A DNA stretch of 64,000 nt, taken from Edaphobacter lichenicola (lineage in GTDB: Bacteria; Acidobacteriota; Terriglobia; Terriglobales; Acidobacteriaceae). The position numbers were made by a program, and so were the translations under genes. Below the pieces are notes generated by a model. The model did not search any database. It had not been told where the DNA came from and was given only the letters and a program-made list of their open reading frames with translations. Positions within the stretch are counted from its first letter, which is position 1; every line of letters starts with the position of its first letter. The stretch lies in assembly GCF_014201315.1 (NCBI RefSeq), contig NZ_JACHDY010000007.1:162265-226264 (forward strand). Reading direction: 5' to 3'. This document shows positions 1-8,139 of this stretch, piece by piece.

Positions 1-508
1 TGTCGCGGAAGTTGTCGGGCGGGCTGGGGCGGTAGACGGCGTAGGGCTCGGTGAGGGCGTGGCCGTTGATGTAGACGCGGCCATCGCGGAGGCGGAGGTG
101 GTCGCCGGGGAGGCCGATGACGCGCTTGACGAGGTGGAGGGAGGCGTCGACGGGGTCGTGAAAGACGATGATGTCGCCGCGGCGGATGGCGGCGGTGGGA
201 AGGAGGGTGCCGGCGCCGTCGGGGGCCGCGGCTTGTTTGTCGACGAGGAGGAAGTCGCCGACGAGGAGGGTGGACTCCATGGATTCGGAGGGGATGCGGA
301 AGGGCTGCACGCAGAAGGTGATGATGAAGATGGCGATGACGATGAGGTGCAGAAGGGATTGGAGGGCGGTGAAGACGCTGGACCTGTCGTGGTGGACCGG
401 GTGGCGGCGGTGAGTGGGGTTCGGGGTTGGATGGCGTAGTTGCTGGGCGCCGACGGTGGAGGGGCTGTGCGTGGCGGGATGGCTGGAGACGACGGCGGGT
501 TGGGTCAT
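1..508 (-). CDS. lepB: Signal peptidase I (partial, C-terminus outside window)
   Basis: Membrane serine protease that removes Sec signal peptides. Reading the minus strand from the ATG at 508 gives a proline/histidine-rich cytoplasmic N-tail, one hydrophobic segment (about residues 50-65), then the catalytic serine motif SMESTLL, followed by the catalytic lysine region (HLVKRVIGLPGD) and a conserved domain ending near DNFRD at the window edge. This motif order is diagnostic for the S26 family. The start codon overlaps the stop of rnc as ATGA, so the two are probably translationally coupled. The gene continues past position 1. Confidence 0.92.
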   Translation of the reverse strand, partial: MTQPAVVSSHPATHSPSTVGAQQLRHPTPNPTHRRHPVHHDRSSVFTALQSLLHLIVIAIFIITFCVQPFRIPSESMESTLLVGDFLLVDKQAAAPDGAGTLLPTAAIRRGDIIVFHDPVDASLHLVKRVIGLPGDHLRLRDGRVYINGHALTEPYAVYRPSPPDNFRD

Positions 509-1335
509 TCGACCACCTCCGCGGTTACGTCAAGGGAGGCGGCTTCGGCGACCAGGCGGGCTTCGGCGACGAGACGCTCGAATGCGAGGCGGGCCGCGGC
601 TTGTTGGGCTTGTTTCTTGGTGGAGCCTTCGGATTCGGCGAGGGCACGAGAGCCGCCGGCTTTGTCTTCGATGCGAACCTCGACGCGGAAGCGCTTCTGG
701 TGGTCGGGGCCGCTCTGGTCGGTGAGGACGTACTGCGGCTGGCCTGCTCCGGTGGCTTGAAGGTGCTCCTGCAGGGCGGATTTGTGGTCGCCGATGGCGC
801 CGCTGAAGGTCTTGCTGCCGTGGAGGGCGAGGTTGAGGTCGGGTAGGGCCGGCTCGATGATGTGTCTTTCGATGAAGGCGCGGGCGGCGTCGAGGCCTCC
901 ATCGAGATAGAGGGCCGCGATGACGGCTTCGAGGGCGTTGGCCAGGAGCGCGGGTTTCTTGCGGCCGCCGCTTTGTTCTTCGCCGCGTCCGAGACGGAGG
1001 AGCGAGCCGAGGTCGATGCGGGCGGCTACCTCGCCGAGGTGGCTGCGGCTGACGAGGGAGGCGCGGAGGCGGGTGAGTTCGCCCTCGCGAGAGGCTGGGA
1101 AGCGGCGGAAGAGAGCTTCGGCGACGGCGAGACCGAGGACGGCGTCGCCGACGAACTCAAGCTGCTCGTTGTCGGCGGCTGGGTCGGGGAGGGTTTCGGG
1201 GTTGGTCTCGTAGGCGAGCGAACGGTGGGTGAGAGCCCAGGTGAGGAGATCGGGACGCTGGAAGATGTGTTCGAACAGAGCCGGGGGGGCGGCGTTCGAT
1301 TGCGATCGTCCGGGCTTTTTTTGGCGCGTCGTCAT
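505..1335 (-). CDS. rnc: Ribonuclease III
   Basis: Double-strand-specific endoribonuclease for rRNA and mRNA processing, acting in the cytoplasm as a dimer. The 276-residue protein has the RNase III signature NEQLEFVGDAVLG at residues 56-68, a second acidic motif (NALEAVIAALYLDGG) and a C-terminal double-stranded-RNA-binding domain (KSALQEHLQ... to the alanine-rich KKQAQQAAARLAFERL). Length is slightly above the usual 220-250, due to a lysine/arginine-rich N-tail. A GGGA ribosome-binding site lies 7-10 nt upstream of the ATG. Downstream it overlaps the signal peptidase gene by 4 nt; rnc and lepB adjacency is common in bacteria. Confidence 0.95.
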   Translation of the reverse strand: MTTRQKKPGRSQSNAAPPALFEHIFQRPDLLTWALTHRSLAYETNPETLPDPAADNEQLEFVGDAVLGLAVAEALFRRFPASREGELTRLRASLVSRSHLGEVAARIDLGSLLRLGRGEEQSGGRKKPALLANALEAVIAALYLDGGLDAARAFIERHIIEPALPDLNLALHGSKTFSGAIGDHKSALQEHLQATGAGQPQYVLTDQSGPDHQKRFRVEVRIEDKAGGSRALAESEGSTKKQAQQAAARLAFERLVAEARLVAEAASLDVTAEVVE

Positions 1336-1492
1336 AGAACTTCCCTGCTCTACTTTACCGGAGGGAGATGGCCTGGTGCTAAGGGGTAGACGCTCGTTGG
1401 TAAAGGAATGAAGCGGATTTTCAGGGAAAGCTTACTCTTGCGGCAGGTGGTCGGGGTGAAGTTCCTATGCTGCCAAGGGTTTGTGCGGCCAT

Positions 1493-1590
1493 GGGCAGCA
1501 TCGAGCGAAACAAAGACAGAAGCAGATCCCTGCGGGATGACAAACAAAAGACAAGCAAAAGCAGAAGCAACGGCAAGAGCTACGGCAATG
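1493..1590. repeat. A-rich low-complexity intergenic segment, possible dispersed repeat
   Basis: The 257-bp gap between rnc and the TPR gene contains a purine-rich stretch with repeated GCAA/GAAGCA words and the phrase GATCCCTGCGGGATGACAAA, which carries a short hairpin (TCCCTGCGGGA). Its composition is unlike the flanking GC-rich genes. It resembles short dispersed intergenic repeats; only one copy is seen in this window, so this is a weak call. Confidence 0.3.
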
Positions 1591-1592
1591 CC

Positions 1593-3401
1593 CTAGTGTG
1601 GCGGTGGGGGGCGGTAGGCGTCTTTTTCGGCTTTGCCGCTTGGGTCTAGCGGGGCGTTATCATCGTCTTCGTCCTGGGCTGGGTGGGCGGATTTTGGCGC
1701 GACGAAGGGCTCCTTGATTCCCTTTTCGGCGGCTGCTTTGGTGTCGGGCTGGGCGTCGCGGACGGTGAGCGCGGCCTGGTACTCGGCGACGGCCTTCTTG
1801 CGATCATCTTTGACGTCGTAGAGGCGGCCTAAGTAGATGTGCGACCAGGCGAGGGTTCGGGGGTCCTTCGAGGAGTCGAGTACCTCCTGAAAGTCGGCGA
1901 AGGCGGCTCCGGGCTGGCGCTGCATGAGGTTGACGCGAGCGAGGACGTAGTGGGCCTGGGCGTGGTCGCCTTTGGGGTCGGCGAGAACTTTGTTGGCGAT
2001 GTAGGAGGCGCCGTCGAGGTCGCCCTTGAAGATCTTCTCTTCGGCGAGTTGCAGGCCGGTGAGCTGCTGCGGGGCGCGACGCAGAACATCACGGCTTCCG
2101 GAGGGCAGGAAGGCGATCTGCTGGGCACGATGGCGCTCGCGCTCTACGTCCATGCCGTAGACCATCTCGCCCATGTACTCCTTGAGGCTGACGGACTCTT
2201 TCTCCATCTGACCGACCTGGTTGTAGAAGTACTCGGTGAGCACCCAGCCCTGGCGCATGGCGAGATCGACAGCTTTGCGGCGGGTGGCTTCGGCTTCACG
2301 CTCGTAGGCGCTCAGGTCGGCGTTGTACTGCTCGATCTCGGCGCGCTGCTTGACCGCGGTGGGCTTGGTTGGCTTGGAGATGCCTACGTCCATGGTTCGG
2401 GCTTCAACAGCTTTGATGAGGCACTCGGTGATGAGAGGCACGATCTCAGTCTTGAAGGTGTAGTCGAGCGGCGCATCCTGAACGGCTTTGAGGAGAGGCT
2501 GGAGGCGCTCCATCGCGGAGGCGCGGGAGTAGACCAGGGGCTCGATCTCGTAGTGGAGATAGCTGTGGCGGATATCGTCCATATGGACTGCGCCGAGAGG
2601 TTCGGCCGCCGGTGAGGTGACGACGATGTAGTCGTTGGAGTAGATGCGTGCGTTGGTGGTGGAGGGAGAGAGCATGGGTTCGAGCAGGACGAGAAAGCGG
2701 CGTCCGTCGTAGCTGCTGACCGGGAGATGGAGATAGACGTTGGTGTTGAGAATGGTTCGGGTGAGTGGATCGTGGACGCGCTTGAGGAGGTCTTCGTACT
2801 CCGGACGATGTTCAATCCAGAGGGCATGGAGGTGTACGTCCTCGGCAAAGGTTCGGAGGAGCGGGAGAATGTTGACGACCTGGGTGGAGTCGGGCGGCAG
2901 CTCTGTTTCGCCGACGATGGGGGCGAGGCTTGGGGGCGGTGAGAGATAGAGAGCGAGCGAGATGTACTGGGCGAGGTTTAGGCTGGCGTCGTTGAGTGTG
3001 TGCTCACGGACGTAGCCGCAGAGCGCGTCCCTGCTGGCGCGGGCTTCGGGGGAGGCGGCAACCTGCGCGTTGATGTCATCGCGAATCCTGAGGCGCACCG
3101 GGGCGGAGTTGGCGAGGTCGGCGTCGTAGCCGCAGACGTTTAGCGCAACGGCAAGATCGAAGAGGGGCTCGCTGGTTTCGAGAGTGATGGCCGAGCCGCC
3201 CGCTTCGGGTTGAGCGATGCGGGGTGCAGATTTGGTGGGGGGCTCTTTGGAGATTGTCGTGTCGGTCGTGCCCTCGGAACTGCTGCTGGAGGAGCTTGAT
3301 TGCGCCCTGACGCCGAGAGGGGCCAGGAGCAAGGAAGACGCGAGGCACACGAGGAGAGATGCGGGATGGCGAGAGGAAAACGGTTTTGTTGAAAGGGACA
3401 C
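1593..3401 (-). CDS. Secreted tetratricopeptide-repeat protein
   Basis: A 602-residue exported protein of unknown specific role. It has an N-terminal signal peptide (hydrophobic LLVCLASSLLLAPLGVRAQ), a serine-rich linker, a long central region without a recognised fold, and C-terminal TPR units (around residues 460-560; EKIFKGDLDGASYIANKVL, AHYVLARVNLMQRQPGAA, HIYLGRLYDVKDDRKKAVA). A charged proline-rich tail ends in RPPPPH. The start codon at 3401 is GTG, with a GGAG about 14 nt upstream, so the exact start is uncertain. TPRs mediate protein-protein contacts; no enzymatic motif is visible. Large TPR proteins of this layout are frequent in Acidobacteriota. Confidence 0.75.
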   Translation of the reverse strand: MSLSTKPFSSRHPASLLVCLASSLLLAPLGVRAQSSSSSSSSEGTTDTTISKEPPTKSAPRIAQPEAGGSAITLETSEPLFDLAVALNVCGYDADLANSAPVRLRIRDDINAQVAASPEARASRDALCGYVREHTLNDASLNLAQYISLALYLSPPPSLAPIVGETELPPDSTQVVNILPLLRTFAEDVHLHALWIEHRPEYEDLLKRVHDPLTRTILNTNVYLHLPVSSYDGRRFLVLLEPMLSPSTTNARIYSNDYIVVTSPAAEPLGAVHMDDIRHSYLHYEIEPLVYSRASAMERLQPLLKAVQDAPLDYTFKTEIVPLITECLIKAVEARTMDVGISKPTKPTAVKQRAEIEQYNADLSAYEREAEATRRKAVDLAMRQGWVLTEYFYNQVGQMEKESVSLKEYMGEMVYGMDVERERHRAQQIAFLPSGSRDVLRRAPQQLTGLQLAEEKIFKGDLDGASYIANKVLADPKGDHAQAHYVLARVNLMQRQPGAAFADFQEVLDSSKDPRTLAWSHIYLGRLYDVKDDRKKAVAEYQAALTVRDAQPDTKAAAEKGIKEPFVAPKSAHPAQDEDDDNAPLDPSGKAEKDAYRPPPPH

Positions 3402-3477
3402 GATATGGATTCGACGCTCCCGTGAAGTTTATGGGAGCGAAGGTGTGAGAGGCAACCTGCCCACGGAATGGGCCAAT

Positions 3478-3837
3478 TCAGGAGAGCGGAGTTTCGCGAA
3501 TCTCCATGCTGCGAATAAGGCCATCTTGCACAAGATAGATGTGTTGCACCATGTGATCGACGAGGACTTTACCGGTGAGATCGCGAACTACCTGATGGAC
3601 TTGAACGATGGTGCGTCCATCCGGGCCGGAGGCAAAGCCAGCGGGTTCGACGTGAGGGTCGAGGATGGCCCACTGGCGTGTCCAGTAGTCCCGCACGGCA
3701 TGGTGGCCGTGGACACGACCGCCCTCCATCCCGTTGGGCCAGTCCACATCGGGGTGCATGAGGTTGAGGACAGAGTCGATGTCGCGAGTGTTGAAGTGTT
3801 TGTAGGCGGAGGCGAGAAGTTCGCGGTCAGTCTGCAT
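3478..3837 (-). CDS. SnoaL-like / nuclear transport factor 2 family protein
   Basis: A 119-residue single-domain protein of the NTF2-like alpha+beta barrel type. Seen in the sequence: MQTDRELLASAYKHFNTRD, then LMHPDVDWPNGMEGG and HAVRDYWTRQW, the usual N-terminal pattern of SnoaL-like proteins that adopt a cone-shaped pocket for small ligands, and a C-terminal beta-strand region (VRDLTGKVLVDHMVQHIYLVQDGLIRSMEI). Members are isomerases, hydrolases or stress proteins, so the substrate cannot be assigned. It sits between the TPR gene and the anti-sigma gene on the same strand but with gaps of 40-77 nt. Confidence 0.75.
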   Translation of the reverse strand: MQTDRELLASAYKHFNTRDIDSVLNLMHPDVDWPNGMEGGRVHGHHAVRDYWTRQWAILDPHVEPAGFASGPDGRTIVQVHQVVRDLTGKVLVDHMVQHIYLVQDGLIRSMEIRETPLS

Positions 3838-3878
3838 GGGCTTCTACTTTTGCTTCTATTGGATGGGCGATCGGCTTG

Positions 3879-4562
3879 CTAGCCGCGGACGGAGATGCCT
3901 GAGAACGTCAGCACGACGCGCCCGCGCACCGGAGCACCGAAGACGCTGGCCGGCTGGAAGACGCTGGTCAATAGCTGGTCGACCACCTGGCTCTGGACCG
4001 CAGAACTCTCAGGTCCGGAGACGATGCGGTAGTCATAGACCTTCCCATCTGAGTTCACGCTGGCCTCAACGACGATGACTCCGTCGTGATCGGTGAGGAT
4101 GGCGTGCGGGTTGACCGAGGAGTAGAGATAGTGGGGAGAGGTCATCGCGCCGAGGGGCTCGTCGTTCGCCATCACGGGCTCCGGCGCAGCGAAGAGTCCG
4201 AGAAGGAGGGCGATGCTGCCGACGAGTGCGATGGTGCCGGCGAAACCTGCGGAGACCTGAAGAAGCATAGGACGGGCTGTGTTGTCCCACATGAGGGACA
4301 CGGTATCGATCCAACTCGATTTGCGTTTGGATTGCTCGTGCGAGATAGCCAGCCGAAGCCGAAGCGCCAGGTCAGCGGGCGCCTTGGCCGGTCCCACGCT
4401 TGAGAGCATCTGCTGGGTGGTACGCCAGGCGGTAAATTCGCGCTCGCATACGGCACAGCTCTCCAGGTGCGATGCGATCTTATGCATCTGCTGTCCGCTG
4501 ACATCGCCATCGAGATACGCCGAAAAAGAAGATTGGCACTTCAGACATGTCAGGGGAGTCAT
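3879..4562 (-). CDS. Membrane anti-sigma factor with zinc-finger (ZAS) domain and TonB-C-like periplasmic domain
   Basis: Binds and inactivates the ECF sigma factor encoded just upstream. The 227-residue protein starts with a zf-HC2/ZAS module: CLKC at 6-9 and H32-x3-C36-x2-C39. One transmembrane helix follows at about 99-125. The C-terminal, presumably periplasmic part (about 150-227; VIVVEASVNSDGKVYDYRIVSGPE...VVLTFSGI) resembles the C-terminal domain of TonB-like proteins. Its start overlaps the sigma gene stop by 4 nt, which fits translational coupling. Fusing a TonB-C-like sensor domain to a ZAS domain is uncommon in textbook systems, but I have seen it described in Acidobacteriota-like genomes only by inference. 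Confidence 0.85.
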   Translation of the reverse strand: MTPLTCLKCQSSFSAYLDGDVSGQQMHKIASHLESCAVCEREFTAWRTTQQMLSSVGPAKAPADLALRLRLAISHEQSKRKSSWIDTVSLMWDNTARPMLLQVSAGFAGTIALVGSIALLLGLFAAPEPVMANDEPLGAMTSPHYLYSSVNPHAILTDHDGVIVVEASVNSDGKVYDYRIVSGPESSAVQSQVVDQLLTSVFQPASVFGAPVRGRVVLTFSGISVRG

Positions 4563-5263
4563 CGGGCCACCTCAAGCTTAGACGTCTGAGGGTCTGTGGA
4601 AGTCGCAGAGTCGGTTGCAGCGATGGCGTCATCGGCGTTCAGGATTGCGCGAAGGGCGGAGCGGCCACGGGTGAGTCGCGACTTCACAGTGCCGAGGTTG
4701 ACGTTGAGGATCTCGGCGATCTCTTCGTAGGCGAAGCCTTCGATCTCGCGCAGGATGACTACGGTGCGAAAGGCCTCGGGGATCTGGCGAAGGGCGGCTT
4801 CGACGCGCTCGCGAACTTCGGCCTGGACGGCGTGGTCGAAGGGAGAGTCGGACTGATCGGCGAGTGTGGATGCGAGGCTGAGATGGCTATTTTCCGCATC
4901 GGGATCGGACTCGAAGGAGGAGTCGATGGTGATCTCCTGCTTTTTGTGGCGGGACCACCATCGTCTTTGATTGGAGGCCTCGTGCAGCGCGATGCGGTAG
5001 AGCCAAGTGCGCAGGCTGGCTTCGCCGTGGAAGCCGCGAATGCTGCGGAACACCTTGATGAAGACTTCCTGGGTGATGTCTGAGGCGTCTGCCGGGTCGT
5101 TGAGGCTGCGTGCGATGAGCGAGTAGAGCGGCTGATGGTACTGTGCGATGAGCACAGCGAACGCCTCCTCGGAGCCGGCCTTGAGGTCAGCGATGAGAGC
5201 GACGTCTTCTGTGGTGATGCCTATCGCACTGGCTAGATTGCCCACTATCGTGCCCGCCTGCAT
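4559..5263 (-). CDS. ECF-type RNA polymerase sigma factor
   Basis: Extracytoplasmic-function sigma-70 factor of 234 residues. Region 2 spans about residues 32-105 (AFAVLIAQYHQPLYSLIAR, DASDITQEVFIKVFRSI, TWLYRIALHEASNQRRWW), and region 4 about 150-205 (LRQIPEAFRTVVILREIEG, YEEIAEILNVNLGTVKSRL). Start ATG at 5263 has AAAGGA 9-14 nt upstream. It overlaps the anti-sigma gene by 4 nt, forming a standard sigma/anti-sigma pair that is likely autoregulated. A tRNA gene on the opposite strand begins 210 bp upstream. Confidence 0.93.
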   Translation of the reverse strand: MQAGTIVGNLASAIGITTEDVALIADLKAGSEEAFAVLIAQYHQPLYSLIARSLNDPADASDITQEVFIKVFRSIRGFHGEASLRTWLYRIALHEASNQRRWWSRHKKQEITIDSSFESDPDAENSHLSLASTLADQSDSPFDHAVQAEVRERVEAALRQIPEAFRTVVILREIEGFAYEEIAEILNVNLGTVKSRLTRGRSALRAILNADDAIAATDSATSTDPQTSKLEVAR

Positions 5264-5473
5264 ATCGGGTGTCCTTTACATTACGACGTGATGAATCGCT
5301 ATGCAACTTTCGAGCGTGCGACGCTCTAAAAAGGTGTTAGGAACTGCGCCGCCGGCGGCCGAGTGCTCGCTCACTCTATTAGCTTTAGACACCGGGACAT
5401 GGGAGATAAGTTCCCGCGCACGTTGACTAATATCGCGCTCTCGGCCAGAATAGAAAGAGTCCTTCCTAAGAGT

Positions 5474-5549
5474 GGGCCTGTGGCGCAGCTGGGAGCGCGC
5501 TTCCATGGCATGGAAGAGGTCATCGGTTCGATCCCGATCAGGTCCACCA
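5474..5549 (+). tRNA. tRNA-Ala (anticodon GGC), with encoded CCA; island integration site
   Basis: A full cloverleaf can be drawn by hand: acceptor GGGCCTG pairs with CAGGTCC, D-arm GCGC/GCGC, anticodon stem CTTCC/GGAAG with 7-nt loop ATGGCAT (anticodon GGC, U33 present), variable loop, T-arm ATCGG/CCGAT with loop TTCGATC, discriminator A and genomic CCA. Its last 50 nt (5501-5550, including one base past CCA) recur at 29321-29370, showing that it served as the attachment site of a mobile element whose integration restored a functional 3' end here. Confidence 0.93.
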
Positions 5550-5550
5550 A
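5501..5550 (+). repeat. Left attachment site (attL), 50-bp direct repeat
   Basis: The 3' part of tRNA-Ala from the anticodon stem through CCA. It matches 29321-29370 at 49 of 50 positions; the only difference is C at 5535 versus A at 29355, in the T-stem. Flanking bases on the left differ (C versus T), which defines the repeat edge. This is the classic footprint of tyrosine-recombinase integration into a tRNA 3' end. Confidence 0.88.
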
Positions 5551-5607
5551 ACAACCCCTTACAAATCAGATAGCTACAGGAAGTAGGCTCCCTCCTTCCC
5601 TTTGCAG

Positions 5608-5627
5608 TTTGGTGTCATTTGGTGTCA
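5608..5627 (+). repeat. Tandem decamers TTTGGTGTCA x2 (possible integrase arm sites, left end)
   Basis: Two head-to-tail copies of TTTGGTGTCA at 5608-5617 and 5618-5627, 58 bp inside the left end of the island. The same decamer pair, with one extra A between, occurs at 29221-29241 inside the right end and nowhere else that I could find in this window. Placement and pairing fit arm-type binding sites of a tyrosine recombinase. The remainder of 5551-5850 shows no convincing gene. Confidence 0.6.
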
Positions 5628-5858
5628 CGCGCGCCGATGACCTCCGCCGACTGCTGACGACCGCTCCGGTTGACGCCGACTCTTTCGAAGCCTTCCGGCC
5701 CCGGGCACCCGACTTTCTCAACTCCGAATTGATCGAGTTAATCGTCGATTGCACGCTCGCTGGGATCTCCTGCATATAGACATCCGTACCGTTTCGTTAT
5801 CGGTTGTGGAACGGTTCTCCTCTGCGGTTCGCTATGGCTGAACTTCTCCTTAGCCCAC

Positions 5859-6260
5859 CGGCCAATCCCCAATCGCTATATCCGTATCGACGAAATGGGA
5901 CGCGCCCAGGCGATACAGTACACCGACCTGAATTACAGCCCGCGCGAAGGCGAAGTACGTACCTATCTAACGGATTGGGTGAACTACCGGTTCACCATCA
6001 ATCGGGAGGTCATCGCGAAGAAGTATCCGTTGAACTACTACTTCCTCTCGCAGCCTCTCGCGTCGCAGCTCATGGCTTCCGACAATCAGAACCATCTCGT
6101 CTCCCGAGTGACCGCAGGACAGGTGGAGTCGGGGGATGTTCAGGTGCGGAACGTCACCATCACATCTATGTCGGAGGAGATGGTGCAAGGTACGCGAGTC
6201 GCGCGAGGAACAGCGCTTCTCACGCTGGATAAGCTCTTCTCGGAACAGACTTCTCATCAG
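5859..6260 (+). pseudogene. VirB8-like type IV secretion protein remnant
   Basis: The reading frame from about 5859 encodes RYIRIDEMGRAQAIQYTDL, then RTYLTDWVNYRFTINREVIA and NYYFLSQPLASQLM and ends about TALLTLDKLFS. This resembles the periplasmic domain of VirB8/TrbF-type conjugation proteins, which nucleate the inner-membrane complex of a T4SS. The cytoplasmic tail and membrane helix are missing, and after about 6255 the frame runs into antisense imuB sequence, so both ends are lost. Its position next to the attachment site suggests that the island descended from an integrative conjugative element. Family assignment rests on reading motifs only. Confidence 0.55.
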
Positions 6261-7336
6261 CCCCGAACGGAGCACTGGTTGCCCGGCTCCGGCGCTTGCG
6301 GGAGAAAGAGGCCATGCTGCGCTCGATACGGGGCGGCTGACTGCGCGTGCAGTTCCAAACCCACAACCCCTGCAGTCGGGGGATGTGTCTCCAGATCGAG
6401 TTGGAGGAGTTTGAGCAGTGTCGCCGTATCCTGCAACGGCAATGCAGGACGAACGGTGCGCTCATGCTCTGCTCCGCCGTCGAGACGCAGCACGACACGA
6501 AGCGCGGCGATGGCCAGTGCCTTCCCGCGAACACGCTCCAGTAACTCCGTCGTCATGCGGGAGAGCAGAAACAGAAGACGTTCCAACTCCTCTACTGGAA
6601 AGTCCAGTTCCATTCGCTCCACCGGCTTCGAAGCTCGGTCTATCGGGAACATCAAGTGCGGCCATGTACCGCACGCCAGAGAATGCAGTCTCTTTCCAGC
6701 CTGTCCGAGCCGCGCAATCAAATCTGTCTCTGCCAGCGCGGCCAGTTCCGCACAGGTGCGAATACCCCAGACCGCAAAGGTCGCTTCATGCTCCGGCGCA
6801 AGCTCGAGCGCCGTGACCGGGAGTTGGCCGATCGCGTGCGCCTCGCCGCCGGACGGCACAACGGAGACGCCAGCCCTGCCACATGCGAGCGATATGGCGG
6901 CGTGGAAATTTTCGGCGACGGCAATGTTCGCAAGAAAGCCCGCCGTCATCACACTCCGTCGCAATTTATTCGCAAGCTCCACAGCATTGCCGTACAGGAG
7001 ATCCATGCCGCGAATATCGAGCGCATACGTGCCGGGCCGCTCTTCCACCGACTCGATACGGGGCGAGAACATGCATGCGATGTGGTGAAGCGTGGCATGG
7101 GCCGTATGCTCGTGCTCGATAACACGACGGAGCGCGACGACTTCCGAGAATGCTTCGGCCTGTATCCGAGTCATACCGATCTCGACACCCTGAGAACGTG
7201 CTGCATTGTTCGCCGCAAAGACCATCTCGCTTGGCGGCTCTCCATCCAGCACCACAAACGGACTCTTCCGCAACTCCGGGCGCTGGTGCGCCGCGGCCTG
7301 TGCGAAGAAGTTCGACGGATGGAGAACGGCGTACAT
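6257..7336 (-). CDS. imuB: Y-family DNA polymerase-like mutagenesis protein ImuB, C-terminally truncated
   Basis: Inactive Y-family polymerase homologue that, with ImuA and DnaE2, forms the SOS mutasome. The frame starts MYAVLHPSNFFAQ at 7336; its ATG overlaps the imuA stop as TAATG, with GAGG 8 nt upstream, preferred over an in-frame start 18 nt earlier. Palm and little-finger regions are recognisable (TYALDIRGMDLLYG, NIAVAENFHAAISLACG, GIRTCAELAALAETDLIARLG). The family normally runs to about 480-520 residues; here recognisable sequence stops at LFLPQAPEPG (about 6281) and nine unrelated residues follow, next to the VirB8-like scrap. No dnaE2 gene follows. Probably non-functional or altered in partner binding. 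Confidence 0.8.
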   Translation of the reverse strand: MYAVLHPSNFFAQAAAHQRPELRKSPFVVLDGEPPSEMVFAANNAARSQGVEIGMTRIQAEAFSEVVALRRVIEHEHTAHATLHHIACMFSPRIESVEERPGTYALDIRGMDLLYGNAVELANKLRRSVMTAGFLANIAVAENFHAAISLACGRAGVSVVPSGGEAHAIGQLPVTALELAPEHEATFAVWGIRTCAELAALAETDLIARLGQAGKRLHSLACGTWPHLMFPIDRASKPVERMELDFPVEELERLLFLLSRMTTELLERVRGKALAIAALRVVLRLDGGAEHERTVRPALPLQDTATLLKLLQLDLETHPPTAGVVGLELHAQSAAPYRAQHGLFLPQAPEPGNQCSVRG

Positions 7337-8109
7337 TACCGGACCCTCGACCAAAGCGTCTCCGCCGACCAGCTCACGCGCTGCGCTGGTCTCCTATGCA
7401 TGAAAGGCGAGCCTTCGTTGCGGTTGCGTTCCCGTGCGAACTGGTACTGCTGTCTCTCGAACAACGGAGTCTCGCCCTGGCTACTGAATGGCACAACTGA
7501 GGCCGGGTCACAGCGAAGAGACAATGTCGCGCAACTGCTGGCGCAAGGCGATTGCGTGAGGAAAACTAACGCGGTGCGCGCATGTTCTGCCGCCAGCCGG
7601 AAGCGATACCACGTGCCCAACGGGATGCGTTGCGTGTGTTGCGGCAACGCATCGCTCATATCAAGCACGACCGCTGCAAAGCCTCCTGTTTGCAAGAGGA
7701 GATCGGTCGCCTTCAGTGCTTGCTCCAGCCGGGACCAAGGCTTATCTGCCAGCTTCGTTCGGCGTTCCGCAGACATGCGAAGCCAGAGCAGTCGCCGTAA
7801 TTCCACACCGGAAGCCGCTGCTGTCTCCGGCGACAGGGCATCGCTCACATCGACCCAGGCGCAGGCATTACCAAGCTGGGTGATCGAGGCGAGGGTACAA
7901 AGAGCAAACGAGGTCTTGCCCGTGGAGGATGGGCCGCTGACTTCGGTGATGGTTCCGCGCGGGATACCACCCCCAATCATGGCGTCCACCTCCGGCATGC
8001 CGCTCGCAAAGACCTCCGGCGCTTGTTTGATCTTGAGCGTGAGCGCGGCAGGCACACGTTGCGCTAACGTGGATTCGATCTGGACCCGAATTGTGGCAGC
8101 GGAGGGCAT
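7336..8109 (-). CDS. imuA: ImuA, RecA-like SOS mutagenesis protein
   Basis: A 257-residue RecA-like ATPase-fold protein that partners ImuB in SOS-induced translesion mutagenesis. Seen: the segment GMPEVDAMIGGGIPRGTITEVSG, Walker A GPSSTGKT at residues 59-66, and a Walker B-like strand (FAAVVLDMSDALP). It is followed immediately by imuB (TAATG overlap), giving an operon. Upstream of the ATG on the coding strand are three CGAAT words with uneven spacing, a possible operator. The gene is inside the tRNA-Ala island, so this imuAB copy was probably imported. Confidence 0.85.
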   Translation of the reverse strand: MPSAATIRVQIESTLAQRVPAALTLKIKQAPEVFASGMPEVDAMIGGGIPRGTITEVSGPSSTGKTSFALCTLASITQLGNACAWVDVSDALSPETAAASGVELRRLLWLRMSAERRTKLADKPWSRLEQALKATDLLLQTGGFAAVVLDMSDALPQHTQRIPLGTWYRFRLAAEHARTALVFLTQSPCASSCATLSLRCDPASVVPFSSQGETPLFERQQYQFARERNRNEGSPFMHRRPAQRVSWSAETLWSRVR

Positions 8110-8115
8110 AAGCGT

Positions 8116-8139
8116 ATTCGCTTTATATTCGCCTATTCG
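8116..8139 (-). promoter_or_regulatory. CGAAT direct repeats upstream of imuA (candidate SOS operator)
   Basis: On the coding strand, CGAAT occurs three times (8135-8139, 8127-8131, 8116-8120), with starts 8 and 11 nt apart, in the 30 bp just before the imuA start codon. imuAB operons are typically LexA-controlled, and some phyla use direct-repeat LexA boxes. Whether LexA of this organism reads this word is unknown. Confidence 0.3.

Noticed and set aside
59..1400. Plus-strand frames of 100-276 codons opposite rnc and lepB
   Set aside because: Glycine/alanine/glutamate-rich shadows created by high GC; the minus strand carries clear RNase III and signal peptidase motifs.
5276..5554. Minus-strand frame reading GPDRDRTDDLFHAME, also seen at 29306-29527
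   Set aside because: It is the antisense translation of tRNA-Ala and its duplicated 3' end, a well-known annotation artefact.
5566..5775. Minus-strand 69-codon frame near attL considered as an integrase C-terminus
   Set aside because: No Arg-His-x-x-Arg-Tyr signature or other recombinase motif; serine/arginine-rich by chance.
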